64,000 nt of DNA, taken from NCBI GenBank assembly GCA_022710975.1, contig JAKLGA010000004.1, forward strand, positions 124,001 to 188,000, in the 5' to 3' direction. The notes beneath the pieces are model-generated. The model was not told the origin of the DNA. It ran no database searches and was given only the letters and a program-made list of their open reading frames with translations. Shown here piece by piece: positions 32,326-40,653 of the stretch. This DNA is from Myxococcota bacterium. GTDB taxonomy: Bacteria > Myxococcota > B64-G9. Each line of letters starts with the position of its first letter. Position 1 is the stretch's first letter. The position numbers and the translations under genes were made by a program.

Positions 32326-33630
32326 TCAAGGACCTCCCGCGCCGGACACGGCGCACCGCACGCCGAAGCCCACGCCCCTCTGCGCCGGGTCGCCGATGAG
32401 GCGGGCCGAGGCCCGCAGGTACAGCGGGCGGCTGAACCACGAGCCCCCCCTCACCACCCGCCACTTGCCCGAGGTCGGGCCGGTGGGGTTGCGGGCCGGG
32501 CCCTCCTGGTAGGTCTTCTCCCCGTACCAGTCGGAGACCCACTCGAACACGTTGCCGGCCATGTCCAGCGCCCCGTACGGGCTGGCGCCCGCGGGGAAGC
32601 TGCCCACCGGTGCCGTGCTCTCGTACCCATCCTTGTAGCCCGCGAGGATCGGCGCCTTGGGGAACCTCGCCTTGATGGTCTCGTCCGCGATGCTCGCCAG
32701 CGGCCGGTCCTGCGACGGCCCGTCGTTCCCCCAGGGGTACGTCCGCCCGTCCATGCCCCGCGCCGCCTTCTCCCACTCGGCCTCGGTGGGCAGCCTCTTC
32801 CCCGCCCACTCGCAGTAGCTCCGCGCCTGGTCGAACCCGAGGCAGTTGATGGGGTGCTGCTCACGCCCCGGCTTGTCCCAGTTGCAGGACCAGGCCCAGT
32901 CCGGCTGGTCCTTGCCGAGCGTGAAGGGCACGCCGAGCCCCTCCGCCTTGCAGCTCCCCGCCTGCACGCACTCCCGGTACTGGGCCACGCTGACCTCGTT
33001 GCGGTCGATGGAGAATTCGTCGAGCCACACCTTGTGCGCGGGTTTCTCTGTCTTCTCGCACGCGGCGTCGAGCGGGCTGCAACCCATGGTGAACTCACCG
33101 GCCGGGATCCGGACCATGCCGGCCTGCTGCCTGCCCGCGGAGGCCGCCGCCACGCGGCCGAGCATGCCCTCGAGGGCCTGCTCCAGGGAGGCCACCACCT
33201 TGTCCTCGTCGCAGCCGCCCGAGGCCGCCCCGGAGGCCTCGCTGGCGGCCCTCCTCAGATCGTAGAGGTTGAGGGTGATCTTGCACTGGGAGCCGATCTT
33301 CAGCACCTGGCTCGCCAGGGACTTCTGCGCCGCGAGCTCCTTGCCCACCTCGATCTGGCAGGTCTGGTCGAAGCACTCCTTGTAGGAGCCCTTCTTGGCC
33401 TCGACCAGCCGCTCCTTGAGCTGGGAGCGCGGCACGATCTGGAAGCCGCGGGTGCCGAGCAGGGTGCTCAGGTAGTCGGTCAGGCGGTCGACGGTCCCCC
33501 CGTCGAGCTTCGCGCCCTTCACCTCGAGGTCGAAGACCGCCACGATGGGCCGGTCCTGGGCGAGGGCAGGGGACTGGGGCAGGGCGAGGCCCAGGCAGAG
33601 CAGGCTCGCGGCCAGGGGGGCTGTGCGCAT
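32326..33630 (-). CDS. Secreted SUMF1/formylglycine-synthase-like protein
   Basis: This is a 434-residue protein. A signal peptide (LAASLLCLGLALPQSPALAQ) precedes a domain nearly identical in layout to that of the PEGA protein at 25401 (PIVAVFDLEVKGAKLD, KECFDQTCQIEVGKELAAQK, LKIGSQCKITLNLYDLR). Residues about 170-430 are a SUMF1/FGE-sulfatase domain: MVRIPAGEFTMGC, DEFSIDRNEVSVAQYREC, RLPTEAEWEKAARG, YPWGN, DMAGNVFEWVSDWY, VVRGGSWF, GVRCA. Few of these proteins are real formylglycine-generating enzymes; many are ligand-binding or kinase-partner modules. It lies 332 bp from the kinase-WD40 gene, reading towards the same side. The ribosome-binding site is GGAGG. Confidence 0.85.
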   Translation of the reverse strand: MRTAPLAASLLCLGLALPQSPALAQDRPIVAVFDLEVKGAKLDGGTVDRLTDYLSTLLGTRGFQIVPRSQLKERLVEAKKGSYKECFDQTCQIEVGKELAAQKSLASQVLKIGSQCKITLNLYDLRRAASEASGAASGGCDEDKVVASLEQALEGMLGRVAAASAGRQQAGMVRIPAGEFTMGCSPLDAACEKTEKPAHKVWLDEFSIDRNEVSVAQYRECVQAGSCKAEGLGVPFTLGKDQPDWAWSCNWDKPGREQHPINCLGFDQARSYCEWAGKRLPTEAEWEKAARGMDGRTYPWGNDGPSQDRPLASIADETIKARFPKAPILAGYKDGYESTAPVGSFPAGASPYGALDMAGNVFEWVSDWYGEKTYQEGPARNPTGPTSGKWRVVRGGSWFSRPLYLRASARLIGDPAQRGVGFGVRCAVSGAGGP

Positions 33631-33749
33631 CCCGGTCCTCCAGGGTGATCCTGGCGAGGATGGTAGCCCCGGCCGGGCGGGGCAGGCAAGCGAACGCGTG
33701 CAGCCGAGGAAGGTTCCAGACATTTTCATGGCGAGGGCCTGGACCCCGC

Positions 33750-33940
33750 GAAGGCCTGGGGTCAAGGCGTTGGCAGGCCTTCCGTGTGTGGATCGCTCCG
33801 GGCAGGCCTCGAGGGGTAGGGGCAAGAGGCCCAGTCAGGAACTCGGAACGAGGAACGTGGAACGTGGAACGTGGAACCAAAAGGCCGGGTGGATTGTCCT
33901 CCGCCTGCAGGACCCTGGCACCACTTTCCGGGAGGCACCA
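33750..33940 (+). repeat. Interspersed repeat, copy D
   Basis: GGGGTCAAGGCGTTGGCAGG, GTGTGTGGATCGCTCCGGGC, a GGCCTCGAGGGGTAGGGGCA core, six GGAACNN heptamers (GGAACGT three times), and an end of CCCTGGCACCACTTTCCGGG. It is the best-preserved full copy. It lies upstream of the SUMF1 gene's signal-peptide start, in the 403-bp gap. Confidence 0.8.
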
Positions 33941-33946
33941 TCTTAA

Positions 33947-33979
<33 letters not shown>

Positions 33980-34033
33980 CTTCTGGGGCCGCCTCTCCGG
34001 GAAGGTGTCGCCGCGTGGCTGGGTTCTCAGGTC

Positions 34034-34354
34034 ATGCGCAGGGGAGAGCTCATTGCCAACGGGTTGATGCTGTTCGGCCCGTTCATCCTGGGGAGCGTGG
34101 GGCTGGTCGCCGCGGGGCTGGCTTTCGCCCTGCCGGAGCTGTCGCTCTGGCTGATGACCGAGCTGCTCGCGGTGGGCTTCGGCCTCTTCCTGTGGGCCAG
34201 GCTCTCGGTCCTCCGGAAGGTGGGCTGGCTGTCCGTCGGCCCGGCCGGCATGTCGCGGGGCATGAGGGTGGCGTACTGCTGCGGCTACGCGCTGATGGCC
34301 CTCGGCGCCTTCCTGTTCCTCGGCTTCCTCTTCTTGGCGGCCACACGAGGCTGA
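34034..34354 (+). CDS. Small three-helix membrane protein
   Basis: This 106-residue protein has three hydrophobic segments (about 8-32 LMLFGPFILGSVGLVAAGLA, 36-56 ELSLWLMTELLAVGFGLFLW, 80-102 YCCGYALMALGAFLFLGFLF). The link between helices 2 and 3 is basic. No clear ribosome-binding site is seen. It is short but hydrophobic in the pattern of a real membrane protein. Family unknown. Confidence 0.55.
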   Translation: MRRGELIANGLMLFGPFILGSVGLVAAGLAFALPELSLWLMTELLAVGFGLFLWARLSVLRKVGWLSVGPAGMSRGMRVAYCCGYALMALGAFLFLGFLFLAATRG

Positions 34355-34391
34355 GGTCCGCGGGCCGTTTGGCCTTCGTTCCCCATGATGC

Positions 34392-34455
34392 GGGTGGCTG
34401 GCACCCTCCTGCGGGGGCACCATTCAGCGGGGCTTACCCTTGCGGGTGGCTGGCA
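34392..34455 (+). repeat. Cluster of short intergenic repeats
   Basis: GGGTGGCTGGCACC (34392), then GCACCATTCAGCGGGG at 34417-34432 (identical to the end of copy A at 25117-25132), then CCTTGCGGGTGGCTGGCA at 34438-34455 (identical to 25319-25336). These are the same two blocks that flank the ORF6N pseudogene, here almost joined. Confidence 0.8.
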
Positions 34456-34482
34456 ACCCCTGCTGAGCCACAGCCACGAGGC

Positions 34483-34697
34483 CAAGCTGAAGTCCTACCC
34501 TCAGCAGCACAAGTACGACGACAGCATCAAGGTGACCCACGTTTACGCCAACGCGGGCAAGTGGTGCAATCGGAGCCCAACGTTCGTCGATGTGACCAGG
34601 CGCCCGAGGGGGGAAGTGGGACGTCGAGCTCAGGGGCGTGAGCCGTGGCACGAAGAAACTGGTGATCGAGGTGCTCGACCAGACTGCGCTGGGGTAG
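34483..34697 (+). pseudogene. Decayed C-terminal gene fragment with frameshift
   Basis: One frame reads KLKSYPQQHKYDDSIKVTHV and on to SPTFVDVT. About 34600 the reading must shift to continue GGKWDVELRGVSRGTKKLVI and EVLDQTALG, ending at TAG 34695-34697. Neither frame alone is a plausible protein, while together they make a well-composed C-terminus. No start is present. Parent family not recognised. It begins just after the short repeats. Confidence 0.45.
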
Positions 34698-34842
34698 ACC
34701 GTCCCAGCCTTTCGGCCCGGGTATCAGTTTACCCGCGGAGTATTTCCTTGCCGGCTCAGTTGGAGTTGATCGCCGCAAGCAGCTAACCGCAAGCGCCTGC
34801 AGGGTGTCCCGGTCCGAGGGCGAAGGTTAGGACCTCGGAGAA

Positions 34843-36843
34843 TCAGGGTCCAAAAGAGGTAGTCTGCTTGAAAGACCCCAGCCTGTCCTGCGCGTCCTTG
34901 AGGGCCTTTTCCGCCGCCGTGATGTCTTTTATCCTGTTGTTCGTGAGGCCGTTTTTTAGGTTCTCTCGTCCGTCGTTGATCATCGCCTCGACCTCACTCA
35001 ATAATTTCGTAGTCTCCTCCTCTGGCTTGGCCTGATTCTCCAGCTTCTTGATTTCAAGGCTGCCTTCCGCCTCATCTAGGTTCGCGGATACTTTGAGGGC
35101 AGTTTCAGCAGCGGACCTCATGGTGCCAGAATTATCATCCAGCACTGACTTGACCCTCTCTGCGCATGCGCGACAACTAGTGTTCACGAACAATGCCCGC
35201 AATTCGCCAAGTGCCGTATCCCTGTCCGCTCCAGGCGAGGCGCTGGCCCTTTTGATCGCATCGTCGAAATCTAGCGCACCGATCTCATTCTCGATTCGTC
35301 TGATCTCAGGCTCGAGACGTTTGAGTGTCGAAGGGATCGTCCAATGACCTGCCTCGGCTTGACTAATGGTTGCATACATTCCCTGCAAGGCACTATTGTA
35401 CAAATTTGACTTTCGCCTGCATTGCTCCTGCTTCTTGTCGAGACTGCAGTTCACCTGGATATTATCGGCTTCCATGGCGTTATCGAGTGCATTCGCGTAG
35501 TATCTTGGAAGGGCGCCAAGTACCTTTCCCGATTCTTGGACCATGCACGCACGGAGATCGGCCATCACTTTTTCGTAGGTGAGGCCTCCCTCAGTGTTAC
35601 CCGTGAACAGCCAGTCCGTTGGCTTTCCTGTGAGCATCTCTCTTGTCAGTTGCTGTAGAAGGACATCAGGATCGATGGTCTGCGTGGCTAGGCGCTCATT
35701 GATGTGGGTATTGATTTCAACCACGGCACCTGCAGTTCTAATGAGCTCCTTCTCCATGGACATCTGTGCGTCTGTCAAGTCCTTCTTCCTCACAACCAAC
35801 ACGCTGGAGTATTCATCCAAGTCATCCTTGGTGACGCCGCAGCCTGCTCCTGCGGCGTGGTCGACCCAAATGAAGGCAGGGTCAGAGATGCGGTAGGAGT
35901 AGGTCGGCTGGAGAATGAAGTAGGCGTATTTATCGAAGAGCTTTTGCTTCTCGTTCGCATCGAGGGTGCACAGGTCACTCTTTGGTTTGCCGCAGATTAC
36001 GAATTTCATCTTGTGGAGTTCGTCGACTCTCGCTTGGTAGGCCACGGTGCGTGCCTCTTTGTCCATCACGTTCGGATCGGCATCGGCTGCATCAATGTCC
36101 GTCCGATCGCGTGACTCACTTCCTCCGGTCGGTACGAAAACCCACACCATGGGCTCTTCGGAAACGTTGCCTCCGGTCAAGTTCAGGGTGATTGGACGAT
36201 CGGACGTCGTTCCCTTCTTGGAGCTCTTGAACAGGCCCAAGACCTTGCTGGCAGCATCGACTGCCATCAGCGCCCCAGGAGGGACAGCGCCCCCCGCTGC
36301 CTTGGCTACGTCGCCGAGAATTTCCAGACCTTTCATGAAGGTGTCAGCGAGGTTCCGTTCCACGGCGCTGGTCTTCAGTCTCATGTCGAAGGACTCTGTA
36401 GTAGACCAGCGGATTGGTACACCCTTGAGGATGCTCTCTCCCCAGGAAGCACGTTCCTTCCCCTCGTCGAGATCGTAAACCATCACAGTCTTTGAGATTG
36501 TCTTGCCCGATGGGAGATCGAAATCGATTTCGAGCTTGAATAGCCGAAGATCCTTTTCCAAATCAAATGGGGCTTCGAAGAAGCTATCAGTGTGCCCTGT
36601 CGCCACCAGAGAGAGGTATGCCTCGGCAGGGCGCGCCGGACTTTTTTCCGCAGCCTCGTCTTCTGTGCCGAGAGCAGGAGTCACAGTGTTGTTCGCGGGT
36701 GAAGAATCCTTTTCCAACCTGACCGGGTAGGACAGATAGAATCCAGATGCGCAGTTGGTCATTAGAAGAGCGAAGCCTGGCAAACAGCAAGCAAGGAACA
36801 CCAATCGTAGGCCTTGACGGGACAGTTGTTCTGAGCGCCTCAT
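34843..36843 (-). CDS. Large lipoprotein of unknown function
   Basis: This is a 666-residue protein. ATG 36843 opens a lipoprotein signal (FLACCLPGFALLMTNC). The protein is mixed alpha/beta in the first half (DLEKDLRLFKLEIDFDLPSG, RPITLNLTGGN, MVWVFVPTGG) and largely helical afterwards. It has late Cys pairs (CSLDKKQEQC, NTSCRACAERV) and ends in coiled-coil-like helices (LEIKKLENQAKPEEETTKLL). I recognise no family. The composition is clearly less GC-rich than its neighbours, which suggests transfer. It lies 116 bp downstream of the membrane-protein gene on the same strand, with a perfect hairpin between. Confidence 0.75.
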   Translation of the reverse strand: MRRSEQLSRQGLRLVFLACCLPGFALLMTNCASGFYLSYPVRLEKDSSPANNTVTPALGTEDEAAEKSPARPAEAYLSLVATGHTDSFFEAPFDLEKDLRLFKLEIDFDLPSGKTISKTVMVYDLDEGKERASWGESILKGVPIRWSTTESFDMRLKTSAVERNLADTFMKGLEILGDVAKAAGGAVPPGALMAVDAASKVLGLFKSSKKGTTSDRPITLNLTGGNVSEEPMVWVFVPTGGSESRDRTDIDAADADPNVMDKEARTVAYQARVDELHKMKFVICGKPKSDLCTLDANEKQKLFDKYAYFILQPTYSYRISDPAFIWVDHAAGAGCGVTKDDLDEYSSVLVVRKKDLTDAQMSMEKELIRTAGAVVEINTHINERLATQTIDPDVLLQQLTREMLTGKPTDWLFTGNTEGGLTYEKVMADLRACMVQESGKVLGALPRYYANALDNAMEADNIQVNCSLDKKQEQCRRKSNLYNSALQGMYATISQAEAGHWTIPSTLKRLEPEIRRIENEIGALDFDDAIKRASASPGADRDTALGELRALFVNTSCRACAERVKSVLDDNSGTMRSAAETALKVSANLDEAEGSLEIKKLENQAKPEEETTKLLSEVEAMINDGRENLKNGLTNNRIKDITAAEKALKDAQDRLGSFKQTTSFGP

Positions 36844-36863
36844 CTGACAAACCCCCATGGAAT

Positions 36864-36886
36864 TCTGGGTCGTTCGACGACCCAGA
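36864..36886 (-). promoter_or_regulatory. Perfect 10-bp hairpin in the leader of the large lipoprotein gene
   Basis: TCTGGGTCGT and ACGACCCAGA are perfect inverted repeats around a three-base loop, 20 bases upstream of the ATG at 36843. No T-run follows, so it may be an operator or an RNA structure rather than a terminator of the upstream gene. Confidence 0.5.
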
Positions 36887-36959
36887 TTGGTAATTAGCTT
36901 GTAGCCATCCTTCTGCGTCCGACGACTTGCCCCACCCTGCGATTGACCGAGCCTCATCG

Positions 36960-37985
36960 TCAGTTGACCGCCTTCTTCGCCAGGTACGCGCCCTGGCCCA
37001 CGCCGAAGAAGGCCAGGATGGTGGAGTCCACGTCGGGCAGGCTGGCGCTGTGGACCATGGGGATCGCCTCCAGCGACGCGGAGGCCAGCACCAGGAAGGA
37101 CACCACGGCGATCACGGTGATGAGGAGCATCTGGAAGTCGCCGAAGTCGACCCGGTTGTTCTCGTCCCGGAGGAGGTCCTTGAAGAATCCATCGGAGCTC
37201 ACGGTGCGCGCGGCAGGTGCGGCCTGTGGAGCCGGTGGCGCCTGTGGAGCCGGTGGCGCCGGTTGCGCCGGTTGCGCCGGTTGCGGCGCGACCCCTGCGG
37301 CCGGGGCTGCCTGTTGCTTGGCGGCATCCTGCTGGGCCTTCAGCAGTGCCTCCTCCTTGGCCTTCACGTCACCGGACGCGATCATCTTCGCGCCCGCGTA
37401 CGTGAGCGCGCTGAAGCCCGAGAGGAGCAGCAGGTTGTTGGGGATGCCCGGCCCGGCCAGGAAGTCCCAGCCGCTGTACACCCAGCGCGTCACCAGGAAG
37501 GCGACGTAGCAGGTGATGACCACGAAGAACCAGGCGGCCATCTGCACCTTGGAGTTGCTGTACCGTCCGTTCTCGCTCTTGAAGAGCGAGGCGAATGCGC
37601 CCTCACCCGTGTACCTGCAGGCGATGAACGTCACTAACCAGATGAGGAACGCGGCGAATCCGAAGTAGATGAAGCGGCTCCGCCCCGGGTGGGCGACGTA
37701 CGGCGCCAGGTTCGAGAGCTTCCTCAAAGTATCGTACTCCGCCTTGACCAGATCCCCGGGCTGCAGGGAGGCGGCGAGCGGCTTCAGCCGGTCGTCCGCG
37801 GTCACTGTCACCGTGGCGCCCTTCCGGTCGATCTCCAGGACGAGGCTCTGGCCGCCCTGGTCGACCCGGACGACCCTGGTCGCCTGCGGCTCGTCGGGTC
37901 GCCCGAGGATCACCGCGACCAGGAGGCCGGTGCCGGCCAACATGGTGATGGCGAGCAGCAGTCGCTTACTTTTTAGACGCAGCAT
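36960..37985 (-). CDS. Multi-pass membrane protein with Ala/Pro/Gln linker
   Basis: This 341-residue protein has likely membrane helices at about 8-28, 103-125, 147-170, 178-198 and 290-310. Between helices 1 and 2 is a small beta domain (TRVVRVDQGGQSLVLEIDRK, GATVTVTADD). A linker rich in Ala, Pro and Gln (about 217-260, with repeated PAQPAQPAPP) precedes the last helix. The start ATG at 37985 has GGGAGGGG upstream. No family recognised. It diverges from the OmpA-like operon and may belong to the same envelope module. Confidence 0.75.
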   Translation of the reverse strand: MLRLKSKRLLLAITMLAGTGLLVAVILGRPDEPQATRVVRVDQGGQSLVLEIDRKGATVTVTADDRLKPLAASLQPGDLVKAEYDTLRKLSNLAPYVAHPGRSRFIYFGFAAFLIWLVTFIACRYTGEGAFASLFKSENGRYSNSKVQMAAWFFVVITCYVAFLVTRWVYSGWDFLAGPGIPNNLLLLSGFSALTYAGAKMIASGDVKAKEEALLKAQQDAAKQQAAPAAGVAPQPAQPAQPAPPAPQAPPAPQAAPAARTVSSDGFFKDLLRDENNRVDFGDFQMLLITVIAVVSFLVLASASLEAIPMVHSASLPDVDSTILAFFGVGQGAYLAKKAVN

Positions 37986-38242
37986 GACTCCCCTCCCTTG
38001 GTTTGAAGGACGTGTCCACGAACTTCGCCCCCTCTCTGGAGGCGCCCGGGCGCACCTCCCCCGTCCGGATTCCGGCCTGGACGCAAGCCTCCAACCGATG
38101 CGAAGCCATCCGCGATGTCGAGAGATCCCGCCCCAGTGCGCCCAGAATACTCCAGCCACCCCGACGGCGGTCAAGGGAAACAAGGGACCAATTACAGTTC
38201 ATTACAGTTGTCACATGGCGGACCCCTCCGCCCGCCCGTTCC

Positions 38243-38270
38243 TTGACCCGCGCCGATCGTGTGCTACGCT
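38243..38270 (+). promoter_or_regulatory. Promoter of the OmpA/membrane/lipase operon
   Basis: TTGACC (38243-38248), 16 bases ending in GTGTGC, TACGCT (38265-38270). The expected transcript starts about 65 bases before the first start codon. The rest of the 356-bp gap between the divergent genes shows nothing else I can name. Confidence 0.5.
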
Positions 38271-38341
38271 CCCCCCGTTCCCACTCGAGAAGCACGCGAG
38301 GGATGTCGCGAGGAGGTAACCACCCCATGGGAGGGGATCAC

Positions 38342-39280
38342 ATGCGCGCCAAGGCGAACTGGCTCTGCACGGCCCTCTTTTCTGCCCTGGGCCTGGCCGG
38401 CTGCTGCTCGGCCGGGCTCTCCGGCGCCCAGCTGGACAGGCTCCACCGGACCGTCCCGGAGAGCGCCCAGCTCGTATGCGCCAGCGACTCCTCCGGATCC
38501 GGCGGCGGCGAGGAGATGTCCTACCCGCTGGCGCTCCGCGTGGCCCTGGACGCCGTCGCGGATCGCGACGCGGCGCTGGACGACCGTGAACGGGAGATGC
38601 ACGCGTTCAAGGAGAGCGCCCTGCGGAAGCTCGGCGAGGCCGCGGCCGGGAGCGAGAAGTCCAGGGCCGCCATCCGCGCGCTCGGTGGCGCCCTGGGCCT
38701 GGCCGCCGACGCCGACGACGCGACGCTGTGCGGCGCCATCGCCGCCGTGGCCAGGAAGCTCAGCGCGGAGGGAGACTCCCGGCGCGAGGTCGAGCGGATG
38801 GTCGAGGCGCTGCGCCAGGCCTTCAAGGCCGTGCTGCGGGCTGACCAGCTCCTCCTGGTCGAGGCGGACAACACCCTCGTCCTCCGGCTGAGCTCGGACG
38901 CCCTGTTCGCCACCGGGAGCGCGGAGCTCTCCAGGGACGGCCAGGCCCTGCTCGAGGGGATCGCGCCCATCCTGGTGAAGCTCCCCACCAGGCGCTACGT
39001 GGTCGTGGGTCACACCGACGACAAGAAGTACCCGCGCGGCAGCAAGATGACCAACCAGCTCCTGGGCCTGCAGCGCGCCAGCCGGGCCGTGGCCGCGCTT
39101 GCGGCGCACGGGCTGCCCGAGGGACGGCTGGTGGCCACGAGCATGGGCGCCAACGCGCCGCTCGACTCCTCCGGCTCGGAGGAGGCGCGCGCCCGGAACC
39201 GGCGCATCGAGATCGAGCTCATCCAGGATCTTCTCGACCCCAGGTCCCTGGTGGCCTTGCTCCTCCGCTGGGGAATCTAG
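38342..39280 (+). CDS. OmpA-like peptidoglycan-binding lipoprotein
   Basis: This 312-residue protein starts at ATG 38342, seven bases after GGAGG (an in-frame ATG at 38327 with AGGAGG is an alternative). A lipoprotein signal (LCTALFSALGLAGC) is followed by a helical region (about 50-190). The C-terminal OmpA domain (about 195-300) has the marks VVVGHTDD, a QRASRAVAALAAHGLPEGRL segment and ARNRRIEIELI; the Asp in HTDD and the Arg in NRRIE normally grip diaminopimelate. It should link the outer membrane to peptidoglycan. First gene of a three-gene run with gaps of 3 and 11 bases. Confidence 0.85.
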   Translation: MRAKANWLCTALFSALGLAGCCSAGLSGAQLDRLHRTVPESAQLVCASDSSGSGGGEEMSYPLALRVALDAVADRDAALDDREREMHAFKESALRKLGEAAAGSEKSRAAIRALGGALGLAADADDATLCGAIAAVARKLSAEGDSRREVERMVEALRQAFKAVLRADQLLLVEADNTLVLRLSSDALFATGSAELSRDGQALLEGIAPILVKLPTRRYVVVGHTDDKKYPRGSKMTNQLLGLQRASRAVAALAAHGLPEGRLVATSMGANAPLDSSGSEEARARNRRIEIELIQDLLDPRSLVALLLRWGI

Positions 39281-39283
39281 CCC

Positions 39284-40642
39284 ATGCTCAACCACGGCAA
39301 GGTCGTCCACCTCGGCCTGGTCACGCTCTGCCTGGCGCTGCTGGGCTTCATCTTCAGCGACTCCTCCAACCCCGCGCTGGAGACCACCTGGCTCCAGGCC
39401 CAGGCCCTGTTCCACCTCGACCTGCGGCAGGCGAGCCTGGACATGGCCAGGCAGGTGAGCCGGCCGGTCCTCGAGGACACGGGCGTGGACCTGGCGCTCG
39501 CGCGCGCGCTCAGCGCGAGCGACGCCGCCCTGGCGGAGCTGTCCGCGTTCGCCGAGCGGCGGCTGCTCGCGCTGCCCGGGGACGGCGCGGCGCTGCAGGG
39601 CCTGCACGAGGAGCTGCTCCGCTGGGCCGCCGGCCAGAGGCTCGGCCCGTTCGCGAAGCGGGGGGAGGTGATGAAGGCGGAGACCCGCTGCCTCGATCTC
39701 GCGGCCGAGCTGCCCGACGAGGTGGGCGCCCGCCTGCGCTTCCTGTACGGCAACTACCCCGACGTCTACACAGCGGATCCCCTCGCGCTCGGGCAGACGC
39801 TGGCGACCTGCCTGCAGGACAAGGTGAAGGGCAGGCTGCTCGCCAGCCCGGACGAGGCCGTGCTGGCCTCCTTCCGGGTGACGCCCTCGCGGAGCTGCGC
39901 GCGGGAGCTCAAGCAGAAGGCCTCCTTCCTGTTCCTCTCGAAGCGAGGCGCCGGGGAGAGCTTCACCTGCCCCGCCACCCTCAGCCTGGCGCGGGTGCAG
40001 GTCGACCGGCTGGTGCGCGACAGCGAGCTGGTGCAGAAGCTCAAGGCCTCCGACGCGAGCAAGCCGGGCTTCGTCCGGGAGTTCCCGGGGGAAGAGGGCG
40101 CACCGCCCCTGGTGCTGATCTTCCCCGCGCTGGTCGGCCTGGATGAGGCGCACCAGAAGCTGTCCCCCTACGGGCTGCTCGCGAGCCTGCACCGCGAGCG
40201 GGAGGAGGCCAGGGCCGCCCGCGACAAGGAGAGGCAGGAGCTCCTCAAGATCCCGGTGATCGACGTAAGGTTCGCCAACGCGATGCTCTTCTTCCCGCTC
40301 GTGGCCTTCTTCCTGATGTGGTACCTGGTCGCCGGCCTGTACGGGGCTGCGCGCTGGCTCGACGCCACCCGGGAGCCCGAGTGGATCCTGTTCAAGGAGG
40401 GCTGGCCCGCCACCTGGCTGGGCTACGGCTCCCTGTGCCTGCCGCTCCTGGTCTACCTGGCCCTCCTGTACCAGTCGATGGACTGGCGCCCACTCTTCAT
40501 CGCTCTGCTCGTGGCGCTGGTCGCGGCGACCGTCGTCCTTTTCGCCTTCGTGGGCAAGGCGCGCAAGGACTGCCTGCCGAAGAAGAAGACCGCGGGGGAG
40601 ACCGCGGGGGAGACCGCGGAGAAGACCGTCCATACGCCGTGA
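39284..40642 (+). CDS. Membrane protein of unknown function in OmpA-lipase operon
   Basis: This 452-residue protein has an N-terminal membrane anchor (about 8-25), then some 300 residues outside the membrane with several cysteines (KAETRCLDLA, ATCLQDKV, PSRSCARELK, FTCPATL). Three membrane helices cluster at about 330-352, 378-398 and 402-425. The tail is Lys/Thr/Ala-rich (KKKTAGETAGETAEKTV). Family not recognised. It starts three bases after the OmpA-like gene stops, so translation is coupled. Confidence 0.75.
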   Translation: MLNHGKVVHLGLVTLCLALLGFIFSDSSNPALETTWLQAQALFHLDLRQASLDMARQVSRPVLEDTGVDLALARALSASDAALAELSAFAERRLLALPGDGAALQGLHEELLRWAAGQRLGPFAKRGEVMKAETRCLDLAAELPDEVGARLRFLYGNYPDVYTADPLALGQTLATCLQDKVKGRLLASPDEAVLASFRVTPSRSCARELKQKASFLFLSKRGAGESFTCPATLSLARVQVDRLVRDSELVQKLKASDASKPGFVREFPGEEGAPPLVLIFPALVGLDEAHQKLSPYGLLASLHREREEARAARDKERQELLKIPVIDVRFANAMLFFPLVAFFLMWYLVAGLYGAARWLDATREPEWILFKEGWPATWLGYGSLCLPLLVYLALLYQSMDWRPLFIALLVALVAATVVLFAFVGKARKDCLPKKKTAGETAGETAEKTVHTP

Positions 40643-40653
40643 GAGGGGGAACG

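Noticed and set aside
33800-33890. CRISPR array
   Set aside because: The GGAACGN run is a microsatellite of 7-bp units with no spacers.
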